DNA from: CAVYGN01 sp964413265
GTDB taxonomy: Bacteria; Spirochaetota; Brevinematia; Brevinematales; JAOACQ01
Length of the DNA: 52,236 nt
Assembly (NCBI GenBank): GCA_964413265.1
Contig: CAYPRX010000035.1
Location: 1-52,236 of the forward strand
Direction of reading: 5' to 3'
Part shown: piece by piece, positions 43,270 to 52,008 of the stretch
Position numbering within the stretch: the first letter of the stretch is position 1
Layout: each line of letters begins with the position of its first letter
Position numbers and translations under genes: made by a program
Notes under the pieces: generated by a model
Databases searched by the model: none
What the model saw: only the letters and a program-made list of their open reading frames with translations
Told to the model about the DNA's origin: nothing

Positions 43270-45159
43270 TCAAACGTAAAAACTGTTTACTGCTGAAATC
43301 AGGTCTCTGGCTTTTTCAATTGTATCGTCCAGGTGCTGTGATATTCCTCCTATTGATACTACAAAACCGTTCATCTTGTTGATTTCATCCTCCATGCATG
43401 CATTAATTTCCACAGAAATTTTCCCAAGGTCTTTAATAAATGCGCTTGAATCAAGGGCCCTGGCAGACTCTTTTTGAATTTCTTCATTAAGGCTAGTGAT
43501 ACCGTTTCCATAGACAAGGGCTTTTGACTTTATCTCTGTATTGGCTGAACTTTCGCTTTTTAAAGTCTGGTCGATCTGCTCATAAAATTCCTGGATGCCA
43601 GAGAAGTTTTTAAGAACAGCCTCAAGATCTTTAATAGCATTCAATGCGTTTTCATTGCTTTTTTCTGTTGTTGTTTTCATATTATTTAAAAGAGCGTTTG
43701 TATTCCTGACGTTTTCCCTGGTTGCTTCTGACAATTTTTTTATTTCCCTGGCTACTACTGAGAAACCCCTTCCGTACTGGCCGGCATGGCTGGCCTCGAT
43801 AGAGGCATTCATAGCGAGTATATTGATCTGGTTTGCAATATCCTCTATCATGTAAGAAATGTTGTAAATCTGGTTTGATCCCTCGAGTATTCTGTCAATC
43901 TCTTCCATAATGGCGTTTGCCTTTTCCTTTGATTCCTGGATGGATTTTTCAAGTGATTTTATAAAATCGAGGAAATCGCTGGATTTTTTGTTGAGGTTTT
44001 TGATATTAACATTACTTGAATCAATGTGCACGAGCAGTTCGTTGATATTATCCTTGAAAACACTTGATTTGCTTGAAATTTTCCCAATCTGTTCTGATAT
44101 TTCCTTCATGGAATCAACTGCCTGGCTTGCATAGGTGTTTTGAGCATCGCTTTTGCTTTTGACATTGACGGAAGATTTACTCCTTTCCAATATGTTATTA
44201 TGTGCATCTCCGATGAGGTTCCTCACAATATCCATACTCTTAATCGTAACTTCTGCATTTTCTTTTACTTTAATAATGATCTGTCTTATATTCCTGTTAG
44301 AAGCATTGATCAGATAGCTTAGATAGGCAAATTCATCGGAAAGGTCGGTAGCCAGAATATGCGTAAGATCCCCGGAATGAGAGGAAAGTGAAAAGAGGGA
44401 TCTTTCCATCTCTCTCATAGGTTCTTTTGTAGAGTAATATATAAGATATATTCCGGCGAAAAGAGTAATGGTATTGACAATCAATGCTCCTATAAATTTA
44501 GGAAGAAGTTCTTTATAGCCGGTATTATTGAACGATGCATCAAGGATCGTGAACAAAAGTGAAAGGCTTGTGAAAATTACAGGCAAAATAATGAAGAAGA
44601 GAACCTTTCCTGAGAATCCTATGCCGAAATATTTTTTTTTATCAAGTATATTCTTATCGAGATTGTCTGATGCGACTATAGCCTGGGCAACCGGCTTAAT
44701 TAGATTGAGTACTATTATGTATGCGACAATACCTGAAATATAAGCACCGTAAAATGCAAGGGACAGACAGATAAGGCATTCGATAATGTTCAGATTCAAA
44801 ACCGTATAAAGATAGATAGCTGCTACTACAGCCCCGCAGGATACCCTGGCGAATATAAGACCCCCGTGCCGGAATGGGAGATTTGCAAGGCTTAAAAAGT
44901 AATGAGTGTTATCATCCCTGTTAAGATCTTTCCTGTCTATCCAGTTTTTAATCTTCCGGACAAGAAAGTAATTCATCGGCATAGCCACAAAAAAGACAAT
45001 AATAAAAGTCAGTATTAATATGAATTGAATAACGGCCGGGACTTTATCCTGTGGAATGGAAGCAAGAAGTATCGCATAAGCTGTGGCTACAGGCATGCCT
45101 ATAGTAAAGCTGGTAGTTTCAGATAAAAAGAAGCGGACTAGAAATTTCTTTTTAACCAT
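43270..45159 (-). CDS. Methyl-accepting chemotaxis protein with a polytopic membrane domain
   Basis: 629 residues. The N-terminal ~250 residues have about six hydrophobic segments (near 15-35, 42-65, 100-125, 130-152, 185-208 and 222-245) and no obvious periplasmic ligand domain, unlike ordinary two-helix MCPs. A HAMP-like section and long coiled coil follow. The signalling tip is clear at about residues 440-475: IEDIANQINILAMNASIEASHAGQYGRGFSVVAREIKKLSE. It would control CheA kinase and motility. The sensed signal may be membrane-related. CTGGAG precedes the ATG. No other che genes are near. Confidence 0.92.
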   Translation of the reverse strand: MVKKKFLVRFFLSETTSFTIGMPVATAYAILLASIPQDKVPAVIQFILILTFIIVFFVAMPMNYFLVRKIKNWIDRKDLNRDDNTHYFLSLANLPFRHGGLIFARVSCGAVVAAIYLYTVLNLNIIECLICLSLAFYGAYISGIVAYIIVLNLIKPVAQAIVASDNLDKNILDKKKYFGIGFSGKVLFFIILPVIFTSLSLLFTILDASFNNTGYKELLPKFIGALIVNTITLFAGIYLIYYSTKEPMREMERSLFSLSSHSGDLTHILATDLSDEFAYLSYLINASNRNIRQIIIKVKENAEVTIKSMDIVRNLIGDAHNNILERSKSSVNVKSKSDAQNTYASQAVDSMKEISEQIGKISSKSSVFKDNINELLVHIDSSNVNIKNLNKKSSDFLDFIKSLEKSIQESKEKANAIMEEIDRILEGSNQIYNISYMIEDIANQINILAMNASIEASHAGQYGRGFSVVAREIKKLSEATRENVRNTNALLNNMKTTTEKSNENALNAIKDLEAVLKNFSGIQEFYEQIDQTLKSESSANTEIKSKALVYGNGITSLNEEIQKESARALDSSAFIKDLGKISVEINACMEDEINKMNGFVVSIGGISQHLDDTIEKARDLISAVNSFYV

Positions 45160-45249
45160 TGTAGAGCTCCAGAAAAAATAATCAGAACTATTATAAAAAT
45201 CCTTGACTGATAATTCCAGAATATTGCTGAAAATTTTACGGATAAGGCT

Positions 45250-46434
45250 TTATTTTGAGAATTGAATGACTTTAACTACTTCGATAACCTTTGTGTCGGA
45301 ATATCCCATTGAAATCAATTCCTGCGCCAGTTCTCTGGCATCCTCAAGGACTTTAATGCCTCTGATTTCGGCAATGTACATATCATTCCTGTAAAAAACC
45401 CCGAGAGGAATATTCCGGCCGCTTTTAACGATATCGGCTACAGCAAGGTTGGCCACACTCAGGTCTTTGAATTCGCCGATCCTGACTACATATTCCTGAA
45501 AATCGGATTTGATATACTTTCCATTGACACCCTCAGATTCCCCGGATATATTCTCTGCCCGTTTTTCCAGCTTATCAAGAACTGTGAGGGTATTTTTCTG
45601 GTAGGGCAAATCGACCGGTGTAGTAAAAGCGTCAGCGATCCAGCGGACCTCATCTGCTTTATTTATATTATTCTTGTTAAAGTAATCGAAATATTCATTG
45701 GACATTGATGCTTCGGGAGAAAGCGGAAATGTCGTCTTCAGAAGAGAGAAGATATAGAATGATTTTTCCAGATGATTTTCAATATCCCTTCTGTAAAAAT
45801 AGCATTTACCGGCATAGTAGAGGGCCCTCGCGCCGTTATCAAAAGCCCATTTTTTTAATTTCAGCGCCTGCTCTGTCAGTCCCGCGGCTTCTGATAATTT
45901 CCCTTTGTCAAGATAGGACTTTATCAGGATGATAAAGCCTTTATAAGCCAGCGAACTGTCTTTTGTATTTTTAAGGAGCTTGAAGGCATACTCCTCTGCT
46001 TTGTCCCTTAACCCGTTGGATGAGTTAATAAGTGATAGCATATAATAAGATCTGTCCGTAGAAATCCTGCTGTATTCGGCAATTGCAGCTTTCTGATCAT
46101 CCATAATATAAAATATGTCGGCGAGTTTCTCGACTGCGTTAGTCCAGTACTGGAAATCGGGGTATTTTTCTTTGATGATGCTGAGATAATCTATTATCTT
46201 GATGTAGTCTGTTTCGATAAAAGAGAGCATATATACAGAGTAGGGGACGAATTTTGACAACGGGTATTCGTTAATGAGCTTGAGATAGCCGTTCCTGGCA
46301 TCTTCGAAATTCTTTAATTTATAGCTGTCATTTGCCTCTTTATAGACAATATAAGCACGCACATCATTTGACGCATCTGAATATGCCGTTGCCGTAATAA
46401 TGAAGAACAGCGCCGCAAGGAGGTACTTTTTCAT
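45250..46434 (-). CDS. Exported TPR-repeat protein with SPOR-like C-terminus
   Basis: 394 residues from the ATG at 46434 (GAGG upstream). Signal peptide of about 18 residues (KKYLLAALFFIITATAYSD). Helical repeats across ~25-260 resemble TPR units (AYIVYKEANDSYKLKNFEDARNGYLKLINEYP, NAVEKLADIFYIMDDQKAAIAEYSRI). The last ~75 residues (EYVVRIGEFKDLSVANLAVADIVKSG, YIAEIRGIKVLEDARELAQELISMGYSDTKVI) look like a SPOR peptidoglycan-binding domain. A role in cell-envelope assembly is inferred. A perfect 6-bp dyad (46460-46475) is before it. Confidence 0.72.
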   Translation of the reverse strand: MKKYLLAALFFIITATAYSDASNDVRAYIVYKEANDSYKLKNFEDARNGYLKLINEYPLSKFVPYSVYMLSFIETDYIKIIDYLSIIKEKYPDFQYWTNAVEKLADIFYIMDDQKAAIAEYSRISTDRSYYMLSLINSSNGLRDKAEEYAFKLLKNTKDSSLAYKGFIILIKSYLDKGKLSEAAGLTEQALKLKKWAFDNGARALYYAGKCYFYRRDIENHLEKSFYIFSLLKTTFPLSPEASMSNEYFDYFNKNNINKADEVRWIADAFTTPVDLPYQKNTLTVLDKLEKRAENISGESEGVNGKYIKSDFQEYVVRIGEFKDLSVANLAVADIVKSGRNIPLGVFYRNDMYIAEIRGIKVLEDARELAQELISMGYSDTKVIEVVKVIQFSK

Positions 46435-46459
46435 CAGGAACCTCATAGTATTTGTTTAA

Positions 46460-46475
46460 CCGATAGATATATCGG
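46460..46475. repeat. Short dyad CCGATA-N4-TATCGG
   Basis: CCGATA (46460-46465) and TATCGG (46470-46475), four bases apart, about 25 bases upstream of the TPR gene on the minus strand. Could be an operator or small hairpin; could also be chance. Confidence 0.35.
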
Positions 46476-46516
46476 AACAAAATACCCTTTTATTAAAGCG
46501 GCTTTTTCAGAACTGT

Positions 46517-46945
46517 TTACAGATTGTAAAGGTCTTTCGCCTCGATGAATTTAACATCCTTATTGCTTAATTTTTCAAGTACGAGTTTGTTATTATCGAA
46601 ACGGAAGATCATAATTGCCCTATTGGGCAATTTACCCAGAAATGCGTACATATACTCGATATTGATCCTGTTTTCATTGAAAATACCCAGAATTTTTGCA
46701 AGCCCACCAGGTTTATCGTCAACCTCAATAGCGAGTACATCGGTCGCTGAAACAGTGTAATTTTCCTTTTTCAAGACCTCGATAGTCTTGTCCGGGTCAT
46801 TCATAATCAGTCTGAGGATTCCAAAATCGGAAGTATCGGCGATAGACAACGCCCTGATGTTCAGATTGTTTTTAGCCATGAGGCTGCTTACCTCGTAAAG
46901 CCTGCCAGCCCGGTTTTCAAGGAAAATCGATACCTGTTTAACCAT
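46517..46945 (-). CDS. Double ACT-domain protein
   Basis: 142 residues. First ACT domain: QVSIFLENRAGRLYEVSSLMAKNNLNIRALSIADTSDFGILRLIMNDP; second: VLAIEVDDKPGGLAKILGIFNENRINIEYMYAFLG. Such proteins bind amino acids or act as regulators and frequently lie beside phenylacetate-CoA ligase genes. Here TAATG overlaps paaK, so they are co-translated. It is not the usual IlvN form (no C-terminal domain). Confidence 0.92.
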   Translation of the reverse strand: MVKQVSIFLENRAGRLYEVSSLMAKNNLNIRALSIADTSDFGILRLIMNDPDKTIEVLKKENYTVSATDVLAIEVDDKPGGLAKILGIFNENRINIEYMYAFLGKLPNRAIMIFRFDNNKLVLEKLSNKDVKFIEAKDLYNL

Positions 46946-48261
46946 TATATCCTCCTTTTATCCACTATCCTTTTGGCCTTACCCTCGCTTCTTTCAACTG
47001 TACGGGGTTCAACAAGTTTGACCCGGACGGAAATGCCGAGAACGTTCTCAATTTCCTCCTGGATCTTTTTCTCACTTGTCTCCAGGCCTTTTATCTCGTC
47101 TGAAAAGACATTCTGGTTTACTTCAACCATTACAGTCAATACGTCAAGGTTATGTTCCCTTTCCACTATAAGCTGGTAATGAGGAGATACTTCCTCGATC
47201 TTGACAAGTACTTCTTCTATCTGTGAAGGGAAGACATTGATCCCTCGAATGATCAGCATATCATCTGACCTGCCCATTATCCTGTCAATGCGGGGTTGTG
47301 TTCTTCCGCATGGGCATTCGCCAGGTACGAAACTCGTAAGATCCCTTGTCCTGTATCTTATCAGGGGGATTCCTTTCTTGGTGAGGGTTGTTATCACTAA
47401 TTCACCCTTTTGACCGGGTTTTAAGGGCAAACCAGAATCCGGATCAACAATTTCAGGATAAAAATGATCATCGAATATGTGCAGCCCGTTCTGTTCAAGG
47501 CATTCGTTGGCCACTCCTGGGCCGATAATTTCGGAAAGGCCATAGATGTTAAGGGCTTTTATCGGCAGGCGTTTTTCAATTTCTTTTCGCATTGCCTCTG
47601 ACCATGGTTCCGCTCCGAAAACACCATATCTAAGTTTCAGCTTTTTCCTGTCGACCCCCTTTTTTTCCAGTTCCTCGGCAAGATAAAGAGTATAAGATGG
47701 TGTGCATGTGAGTATGTCTGAACCAAAATCCTCAAGTATGAGGATCTGCCTGGCTGTGTTTCCCCCAGAGATCGGAATTACGCTTGCGCCGATTTTCTCT
47801 GCTCCGTAATGAATGCCGAGGCCGCCTGTAAATAAGCCGTAACCATATGCGTTTTGGACGATCGAATGCTGTGTCGCGCCTGATGCCGTCAGTGAGCGAG
47901 CCATAACTTCCGACCAGATATCTATATCCTCCCTCGTGTAACCGACTACAGTAGGTTTCCCGGTAGTTCCGCTCGAGGCATGTATCCTGACAATTTTTTC
48001 AAGGGGGACAGCGAACAAACCATAAGGATAATTGTCCCTGAGGTCGGTTTTTGTCGTAAAAGGCAGGTTCTGAATATCTTCGATTCTTCTTATGTCACCG
48101 GGCATGATCTTCATTTCATTAAACTTCCTGGTATAAAAAGGAACATTTTCATAAACATAAGAAACCAGGTCTTTAAGACGGTACAGCTGAAGTGATTTTC
48201 TGGTGTCCGGGTCCATCGTTTCCATCTCTGGATTCCAGATGGCATATGGAAATTTTCTCAT
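46945..48261 (-). CDS. paaK: Phenylacetate-CoA ligase
   Basis: 438 residues, near the PaaK norm. IHASSGTTGKPTVVGYT (ATP/AMP loop), NAYGYGLFTGGLGIHYGAEKIGASVIP, YGLSEIIGPGVANEC, ITTLTKKGIPLIRYRTRDLT and DRIMGRSDDMLIIRGINVFPSQIEEVL are diagnostic; the C-terminal AMP-binding domain ends with RSEGKAKRIVDKR. It activates phenylacetate or another aryl acid as the CoA ester. The paa ring-oxidation genes are absent here, so a role in aromatic amino acid fermentation is plausible. Confidence 0.95.
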   Translation of the reverse strand: MRKFPYAIWNPEMETMDPDTRKSLQLYRLKDLVSYVYENVPFYTRKFNEMKIMPGDIRRIEDIQNLPFTTKTDLRDNYPYGLFAVPLEKIVRIHASSGTTGKPTVVGYTREDIDIWSEVMARSLTASGATQHSIVQNAYGYGLFTGGLGIHYGAEKIGASVIPISGGNTARQILILEDFGSDILTCTPSYTLYLAEELEKKGVDRKKLKLRYGVFGAEPWSEAMRKEIEKRLPIKALNIYGLSEIIGPGVANECLEQNGLHIFDDHFYPEIVDPDSGLPLKPGQKGELVITTLTKKGIPLIRYRTRDLTSFVPGECPCGRTQPRIDRIMGRSDDMLIIRGINVFPSQIEEVLVKIEEVSPHYQLIVEREHNLDVLTVMVEVNQNVFSDEIKGLETSEKKIQEEIENVLGISVRVKLVEPRTVERSEGKAKRIVDKRRI

Positions 48262-48275
48262 AAAATCCTCCTTTT

Positions 48276-49160
48276 TTAATTCTGAAGGGCATTATATATT
48301 TTTATTGTCGCTTTGGATTTATTAAGAGTGTAAAAATGTATCCCCCTTACATTATTCTCTATAAGGTCGAGGCATTGCTCAACAGCGAATTCTACGCCGA
48401 TTTTCTCAACTTCAGAGGGGTTATCTTTGTATTTTTCCATTTTTGATACAGTATTAACGGGAAGGTTCGCGTTGCACATGACCGAAAAACGTTCAATCTG
48501 GCTGAAATTTGTTACTGGCATAATACCTGGTATAATAGGAATATTCAATCCCCGCTTAAGACATCTTTCGGTGAAATCATAATAATCCCTGTTATTGAAA
48601 AAGAGCTGAGTAATGCCGAATTCCATCCCGGAGTAAACTTTTTTTTCAAGATGCAACAATTCATCATCCCAGCTTTTTGATTCAGGATGCCTTCCCGTAT
48701 AAACCGCACCGCCCAGTGAAAAATGCGATCCGAAATTTTCTTTGATTATGACCATAAGATCTGACGCATGAGGAATCTCTCCCATTAATGGGTCTATAAT
48801 ACTTCCGGAGGGTCTATCGCCTCTAAGTGCCATGATATTGTCAATCCCTACATTTTTATAGTCACCAAGAATATCAAGGACCTCATTTTTTGTATGTGAG
48901 ATGGAGGTAAGGTGGGCCATTACATTCAGCTTTTCCTCCCGTGCTATGCGGGTCACGACTCTTCTTGTTGAATCACGGGTGCTTCCACCTGCGCCGTAAG
49001 TCACGGATATGAAAGACGGATTCAGCTCTTCAAGCCTTTTGATATTTGAGAACAGTTCACACTCTCCTTCTGGTGTTTTAGGGGGGAAAAATTCAAATGA
49101 CATTGTAAAATTGTTTTTCAGAATTTCGCTGATTTTCACTTCGGGATCTCCATTTTTCAT
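48276..49160 (-). CDS. metF: Methylenetetrahydrofolate reductase
   Basis: 294 residues. FEFFPPKTPEGECELFSNIKRLEEL, FISVTYGAGGSTRD, MAHLTSISHTK, NIMALRGDRP and HPESKSWDDELLHLEKKVYSGMEFGITQLFFNNRDYYDF are the FAD-barrel motifs of MetF. It reduces methylene-THF to methyl-THF for methionine synthesis. Its ATG directly follows the upstream stop (TGAATG), so it is translationally coupled to the zinc-finger gene, an odd partner. Confidence 0.96.
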   Translation of the reverse strand: MKNGDPEVKISEILKNNFTMSFEFFPPKTPEGECELFSNIKRLEELNPSFISVTYGAGGSTRDSTRRVVTRIAREEKLNVMAHLTSISHTKNEVLDILGDYKNVGIDNIMALRGDRPSGSIIDPLMGEIPHASDLMVIIKENFGSHFSLGGAVYTGRHPESKSWDDELLHLEKKVYSGMEFGITQLFFNNRDYYDFTERCLKRGLNIPIIPGIMPVTNFSQIERFSVMCNANLPVNTVSKMEKYKDNPSEVEKIGVEFAVEQCLDLIENNVRGIHFYTLNKSKATIKIYNALQN

Positions 49161-49712
49161 TCAGGCCTTTCTCACTGAAATATTAATAAGATATTCACCC
49201 GATTTTATCTGATAATCGCCGGGCTTAATGCCTCTGAACACTATTTCACTCCTCAAGGTATTTTTAGCAAACAGGGGTAGCATTTCGCCTTTTTTCCTGA
49301 TCTCCGAGACCGTGTGCCGGTAACCTGGAGTATTAAGACTTATCCGGCAGAGACCTCCTACAGCCTGAACACTGACCTCAGGATTTAATACCCCTGAGGC
49401 AAAAAGAGCCTTAAAACCTTTACTTCCAGTGCTCCTCGTGCCTGCCAGGGGAATAAGGCGTGCCGACACTGAGCTTGAAAAGGCACTTACGACTGATCCA
49501 TCCTTTATTTTAACCACCAGGGTTGGTTCATGTTTGATCTTTGCAGGAATGAATGACTCCATTTTAGCATTCAGGAGGTTCAACTCAGTAATTTCCCCCA
49601 GACAATCAGAGCAGGTGCGGAGGTGGTCTTCAATAATTGAGCTCCGTTGAGATTTGCCTTCCAGATAGAGAAGCATTTCATTTTCAGGAAAATATCCACA
49701 GCCGAAAGTCAT
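49161..49712 (-). CDS. Soluble HxxxCxxC zinc-finger protein, candidate anti-sigma factor
   Basis: 183 residues from the ATG at 49712 (AAAGGAG precedes), overlapping the sigma-like gene stop by one base. The N-terminal part FPENEMLLYLEGKSQRSSII then EDHLRTCSDCLGEI is a zf-HC2-type anti-sigma zinc finger. No transmembrane helix is visible in the remaining 130 residues, which look beta-rich and end with an immunoglobulin-like strand pattern (GIKPGDYQIKSGEYLINISVRKA). Most zf-HC2 anti-sigmas are membrane proteins, so this one would be cytoplasmic. Its pairing with the sigma-like gene makes the anti-sigma role likely. Confidence 0.7.
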   Translation of the reverse strand: MTFGCGYFPENEMLLYLEGKSQRSSIIEDHLRTCSDCLGEITELNLLNAKMESFIPAKIKHEPTLVVKIKDGSVVSAFSSSVSARLIPLAGTRSTGSKGFKALFASGVLNPEVSVQAVGGLCRISLNTPGYRHTVSEIRKKGEMLPLFAKNTLRSEIVFRGIKPGDYQIKSGEYLINISVRKA

Positions 49713-50584
49713 CAAAGTCTCCTTTTCTGAGCATTAATATTATACATTATGATCATTTTGAGCTTTTTCTTTGATAAGCTGAGGCGTCTTTTCGCCCTTA
49801 CCATGTTTTCGAAAAGCGGGGCGAAAGCGGCGAATAATATCCTATCGGGAGATTCCAGATCCCTTATTTTCCTTGTTTTAGAAGCTTCGTATCTTGTTAT
49901 CCTGGCTCTAAGCCGGGCGGAATCAACTCCCATATTATTCCTGAGGGCATGAAGCCTGTATTTCAGTTCCCTCAGAATATTATTTATATAACTTATTTTT
50001 AATAATGTCTGCCTTGCTCTTTCCGTTTCATCCGCCCTTGCCTTAATTATATTCCCCTGGATTAAAAGAATTTCCCTTATGGGAAGATGGAAGACATCTG
50101 CCGAGGAAATTATCTCATCAGGCGTCAGGCCGGCAGGCATATAAAATAACTTCAAAGAAAGCCTCTCAATCTCGGTGAGGTTCTGCAGGCAGTCGTAGAG
50201 GAATGAATAATCTCTACCTTCCGTTTCGAAAACCTCAAGGGCGGATTCGTTTTCATGATCATCCAGACTGAGTTCGAAGACAGCCGGCTTTTTTTGATAA
50301 CGAAGAAAATGCGCAAATTGATTCCTGAGGACATAATTAAACCAGGTTTTAAACTGTATATTCTCTTCCAGAGGAAAATTTTTAATAACGCTCTCAAATC
50401 TTTCAAGCATGTAAATATAAAACTCGGAACAGGTATCCATATCTTTCCTGTATGCTGCGCGAGGGAAATTATACACATATATTTCTGTGAGCTTTTTAAA
50501 TTCGGAAAGGCTTTTCTGAGAATCCTCTCCGCCAGTAATGTAATTTGAGATAGATGATTTTATCTCACTATCCCTCAGGTCCAT
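49712..50584 (-). CDS. Divergent ECF-like sigma factor with basic C-terminal extension
   Basis: 290 residues. Region 2 resembles sigma-70: YVYNFPRAAYRKDMDTCSEFYIYML, then IQFKTWFNYVLRNQFAHFLRYQKK, equivalent to the F.TWL..I..N...D..R pattern. Region 4 may be LYDCLQNLTEIERLSLKLFYMPAGLTPDEII with a putative helix-turn-helix, less convincing. About 100 extra residues follow that are Arg/Lys-rich (RLRARITRYEASKTRKIRDLE, AKRRLSLSKKKLKMI). Coupled to the zinc-finger gene. GGAGGG lies before the ATG. The promoter has a palindrome. Confidence 0.65.
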   Translation of the reverse strand: MDLRDSEIKSSISNYITGGEDSQKSLSEFKKLTEIYVYNFPRAAYRKDMDTCSEFYIYMLERFESVIKNFPLEENIQFKTWFNYVLRNQFAHFLRYQKKPAVFELSLDDHENESALEVFETEGRDYSFLYDCLQNLTEIERLSLKLFYMPAGLTPDEIISSADVFHLPIREILLIQGNIIKARADETERARQTLLKISYINNILRELKYRLHALRNNMGVDSARLRARITRYEASKTRKIRDLESPDRILFAAFAPLFENMVRAKRRLSLSKKKLKMIIMYNINAQKRRL

Positions 50585-50605
50585 AGAACCCTCCGCAAAG
50601 AAGAC

Positions 50606-50625
50606 TTAATTTTATGTAAAATTAA
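50606..50625. promoter_or_regulatory. 20-bp palindrome over the -10 of the sigma-like gene
   Basis: TTAATTTTA (50606-50614), TG, TAAAATTAA (50617-50625): perfect 9-bp arms with a 2-base centre. It covers the -10 hexamer of the sigma-gene promoter and lies between divergent genes. Candidate operator; AT-rich sequence makes chance palindromes more likely. Confidence 0.5.
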
Positions 50626-50637
50626 TGGAAAAAGCAA
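50609..50637 (-). promoter_or_regulatory. Promoter of the sigma-like/zinc-finger operon
   Basis: TTGCTT (50632-50637) and TAAAAT (50609-50614) on the minus strand, 17-base spacer, about 25 bases before the ATG. Confidence 0.45.
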
Positions 50638-50702
50638 GTTAGGGATTATTGAGTTACAAAAGATTATTGATATGTATGAATTTTATTATTATAATAAGGA
50701 CT

Positions 50703-51374
50703 ATGAAAGACAGCAGATTGCAGCACTTTCTCAATGAAATCTTCAAAATAATCACAAATTATACCTGGAGTTTCGTAATAATTATCAGCATCACAGTCAT
50801 CAGCAGCATTCTTTCAATTAATTATCTGAATTTACTTGAAAACGAATTCGACCAGATCTTTCAGTATGATATAGCCGGCAGATCAACTGTAAGGGATGCT
50901 TACTCGATAGTTCTTTTGATTGACAATTCGTTTAAAGACCTCCTAATCGACAGGGAAAGAGAGAGCAGGGTATGGACAATAAATGTCATATCTTCAAATA
51001 TAATAAACATAAATAACCTGATCGAGAAATCAGGCTGGAGGTTCATGAAAAAGGATGAATGGAAGATTTACAATAAAGCCAGAAAGGACTTGAATGATTA
51101 TATATACGACATAAATTTAAAGATTTCCGATATAAGAGATAATAACGATGAACTTGACAAAGAGTTTTTGCTCAGGCTGAAGGGGGAGGAATCAAGACTG
51201 CTTTCTGATTTCAGCACTCTGGTGCTGATAAAGCGGAGCAGCATAATAAGTGTTTTCAAAAGCATAAAGCTTCAGCTCGGCACTTCTCTTGTTCTTACTT
51301 CCTTATTGCTTGCTCTGACTGTCACTATACGCGTTTTAATGTATCTTAACGTTAGAAACAAAAAAACGATGTAA
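50703..51374 (+). CDS. Two-helix membrane protein with 4-helix-bundle-like periplasmic domain
   Basis: 223 residues from the ATG at 50703 (AAGGA five bases upstream); earlier ATGs lack a ribosome site. Helix 1 about residues 18-42 (YTWSFVIIISITVISSILSINYL), helix 2 about 190-212 (LGTSLVLTSLLLALTVTIRVLMYL). Between them is a ~150-residue helical region (DYNDYIYDINLKISDIRDNNDELD) that looks like an MCP-type 4-helix-bundle sensor. No output domain follows the second helix. The gene is divergent from the sigma-like gene, so it could be an orphan sensor or a partner. Unknown. Confidence 0.6.
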   Translation: MKDSRLQHFLNEIFKIITNYTWSFVIIISITVISSILSINYLNLLENEFDQIFQYDIAGRSTVRDAYSIVLLIDNSFKDLLIDRERESRVWTINVISSNIININNLIEKSGWRFMKKDEWKIYNKARKDLNDYIYDINLKISDIRDNNDELDKEFLLRLKGEESRLLSDFSTLVLIKRSSIISVFKSIKLQLGTSLVLTSLLLALTVTIRVLMYLNVRNKKTM

Positions 51375-51457
51375 ATCTGAAAGTTCTGAATAAACATTTT
51401 GCTTTAAATGAAAGATCAGTATAAAATATTGGTAAAATTCCCGGAGGAGGTCCATTC

Positions 51458-51961
51458 ATGACTCAGAAAAGATACCTGAGCATGGTCCTTGTTATGTGCC
51501 TCTTAATGGTCTCGATCGGCGGGTTTATAATTCATACGAGAAGCCATCTCATCCTGGAAAACGGGTCGTATCTGGTACCATTTATAGCCGGTATAATCAG
51601 CATTCTTGTCCTGCCGCTTATGTTCCTTAATAAGCGTCTTATTATTTACGCTTATCTGGCAAATGGCATACTCGCAATAATAGGGACTATAACAATGGTG
51701 CATTTTTCTATTGTCAGTATGCCGAGAAGAATAAATCTCAATTACCTCATAATGAGAACAAATCTTCCGGATATTCTTATACTCTGGGGTGTGTTCATTG
51801 TAGGGAAATTAATATTTGATCTTGAGACCACTAACGCAAACAACCTTGATGCCCCCAGGAACAAGGGCAATTTCATAAGATTTCCGAACATGGGATACTG
51901 GCTTATACACCTTGTAGCGCTTTCCATAGTTTATTACCTGGGCCATGTACTCTGGAGATAA
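51458..51961 (+). CDS. Four-helix membrane protein of unknown function
   Basis: 167 residues with a strong ribosome site (GGAGGAGG). Hydrophobic segments near residues 8-25 (MVLVMCLLMVSIGGFII), 40-62 (VPFIAGIISILVLPLMFLNKRL), 65-85 (IIYAYLANGILAIIGTITM) and 105-122 or 148-165 (WLIHLVALSIVYYLGHVLW). No motif recognised. Follows the previous gene by 83 bases and may be in its operon; a weak promoter may precede it. Confidence 0.6.
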   Translation: MTQKRYLSMVLVMCLLMVSIGGFIIHTRSHLILENGSYLVPFIAGIISILVLPLMFLNKRLIIYAYLANGILAIIGTITMVHFSIVSMPRRINLNYLIMRTNLPDILILWGVFIVGKLIFDLETTNANNLDAPRNKGNFIRFPNMGYWLIHLVALSIVYYLGHVLWR

Positions 51962-52008
51962 GATTTTTGAGTAATAGCTGATGAAAGTTTTAGAATAAGC
52001 TTTTTTTT

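Noticed and set aside
43099..43296. Plus-strand ORF opposite the ilvB leader
   Set aside because: It runs through the reverse complement of the leader peptide, promoter and MCP 3' end and has no coding signal of its own.
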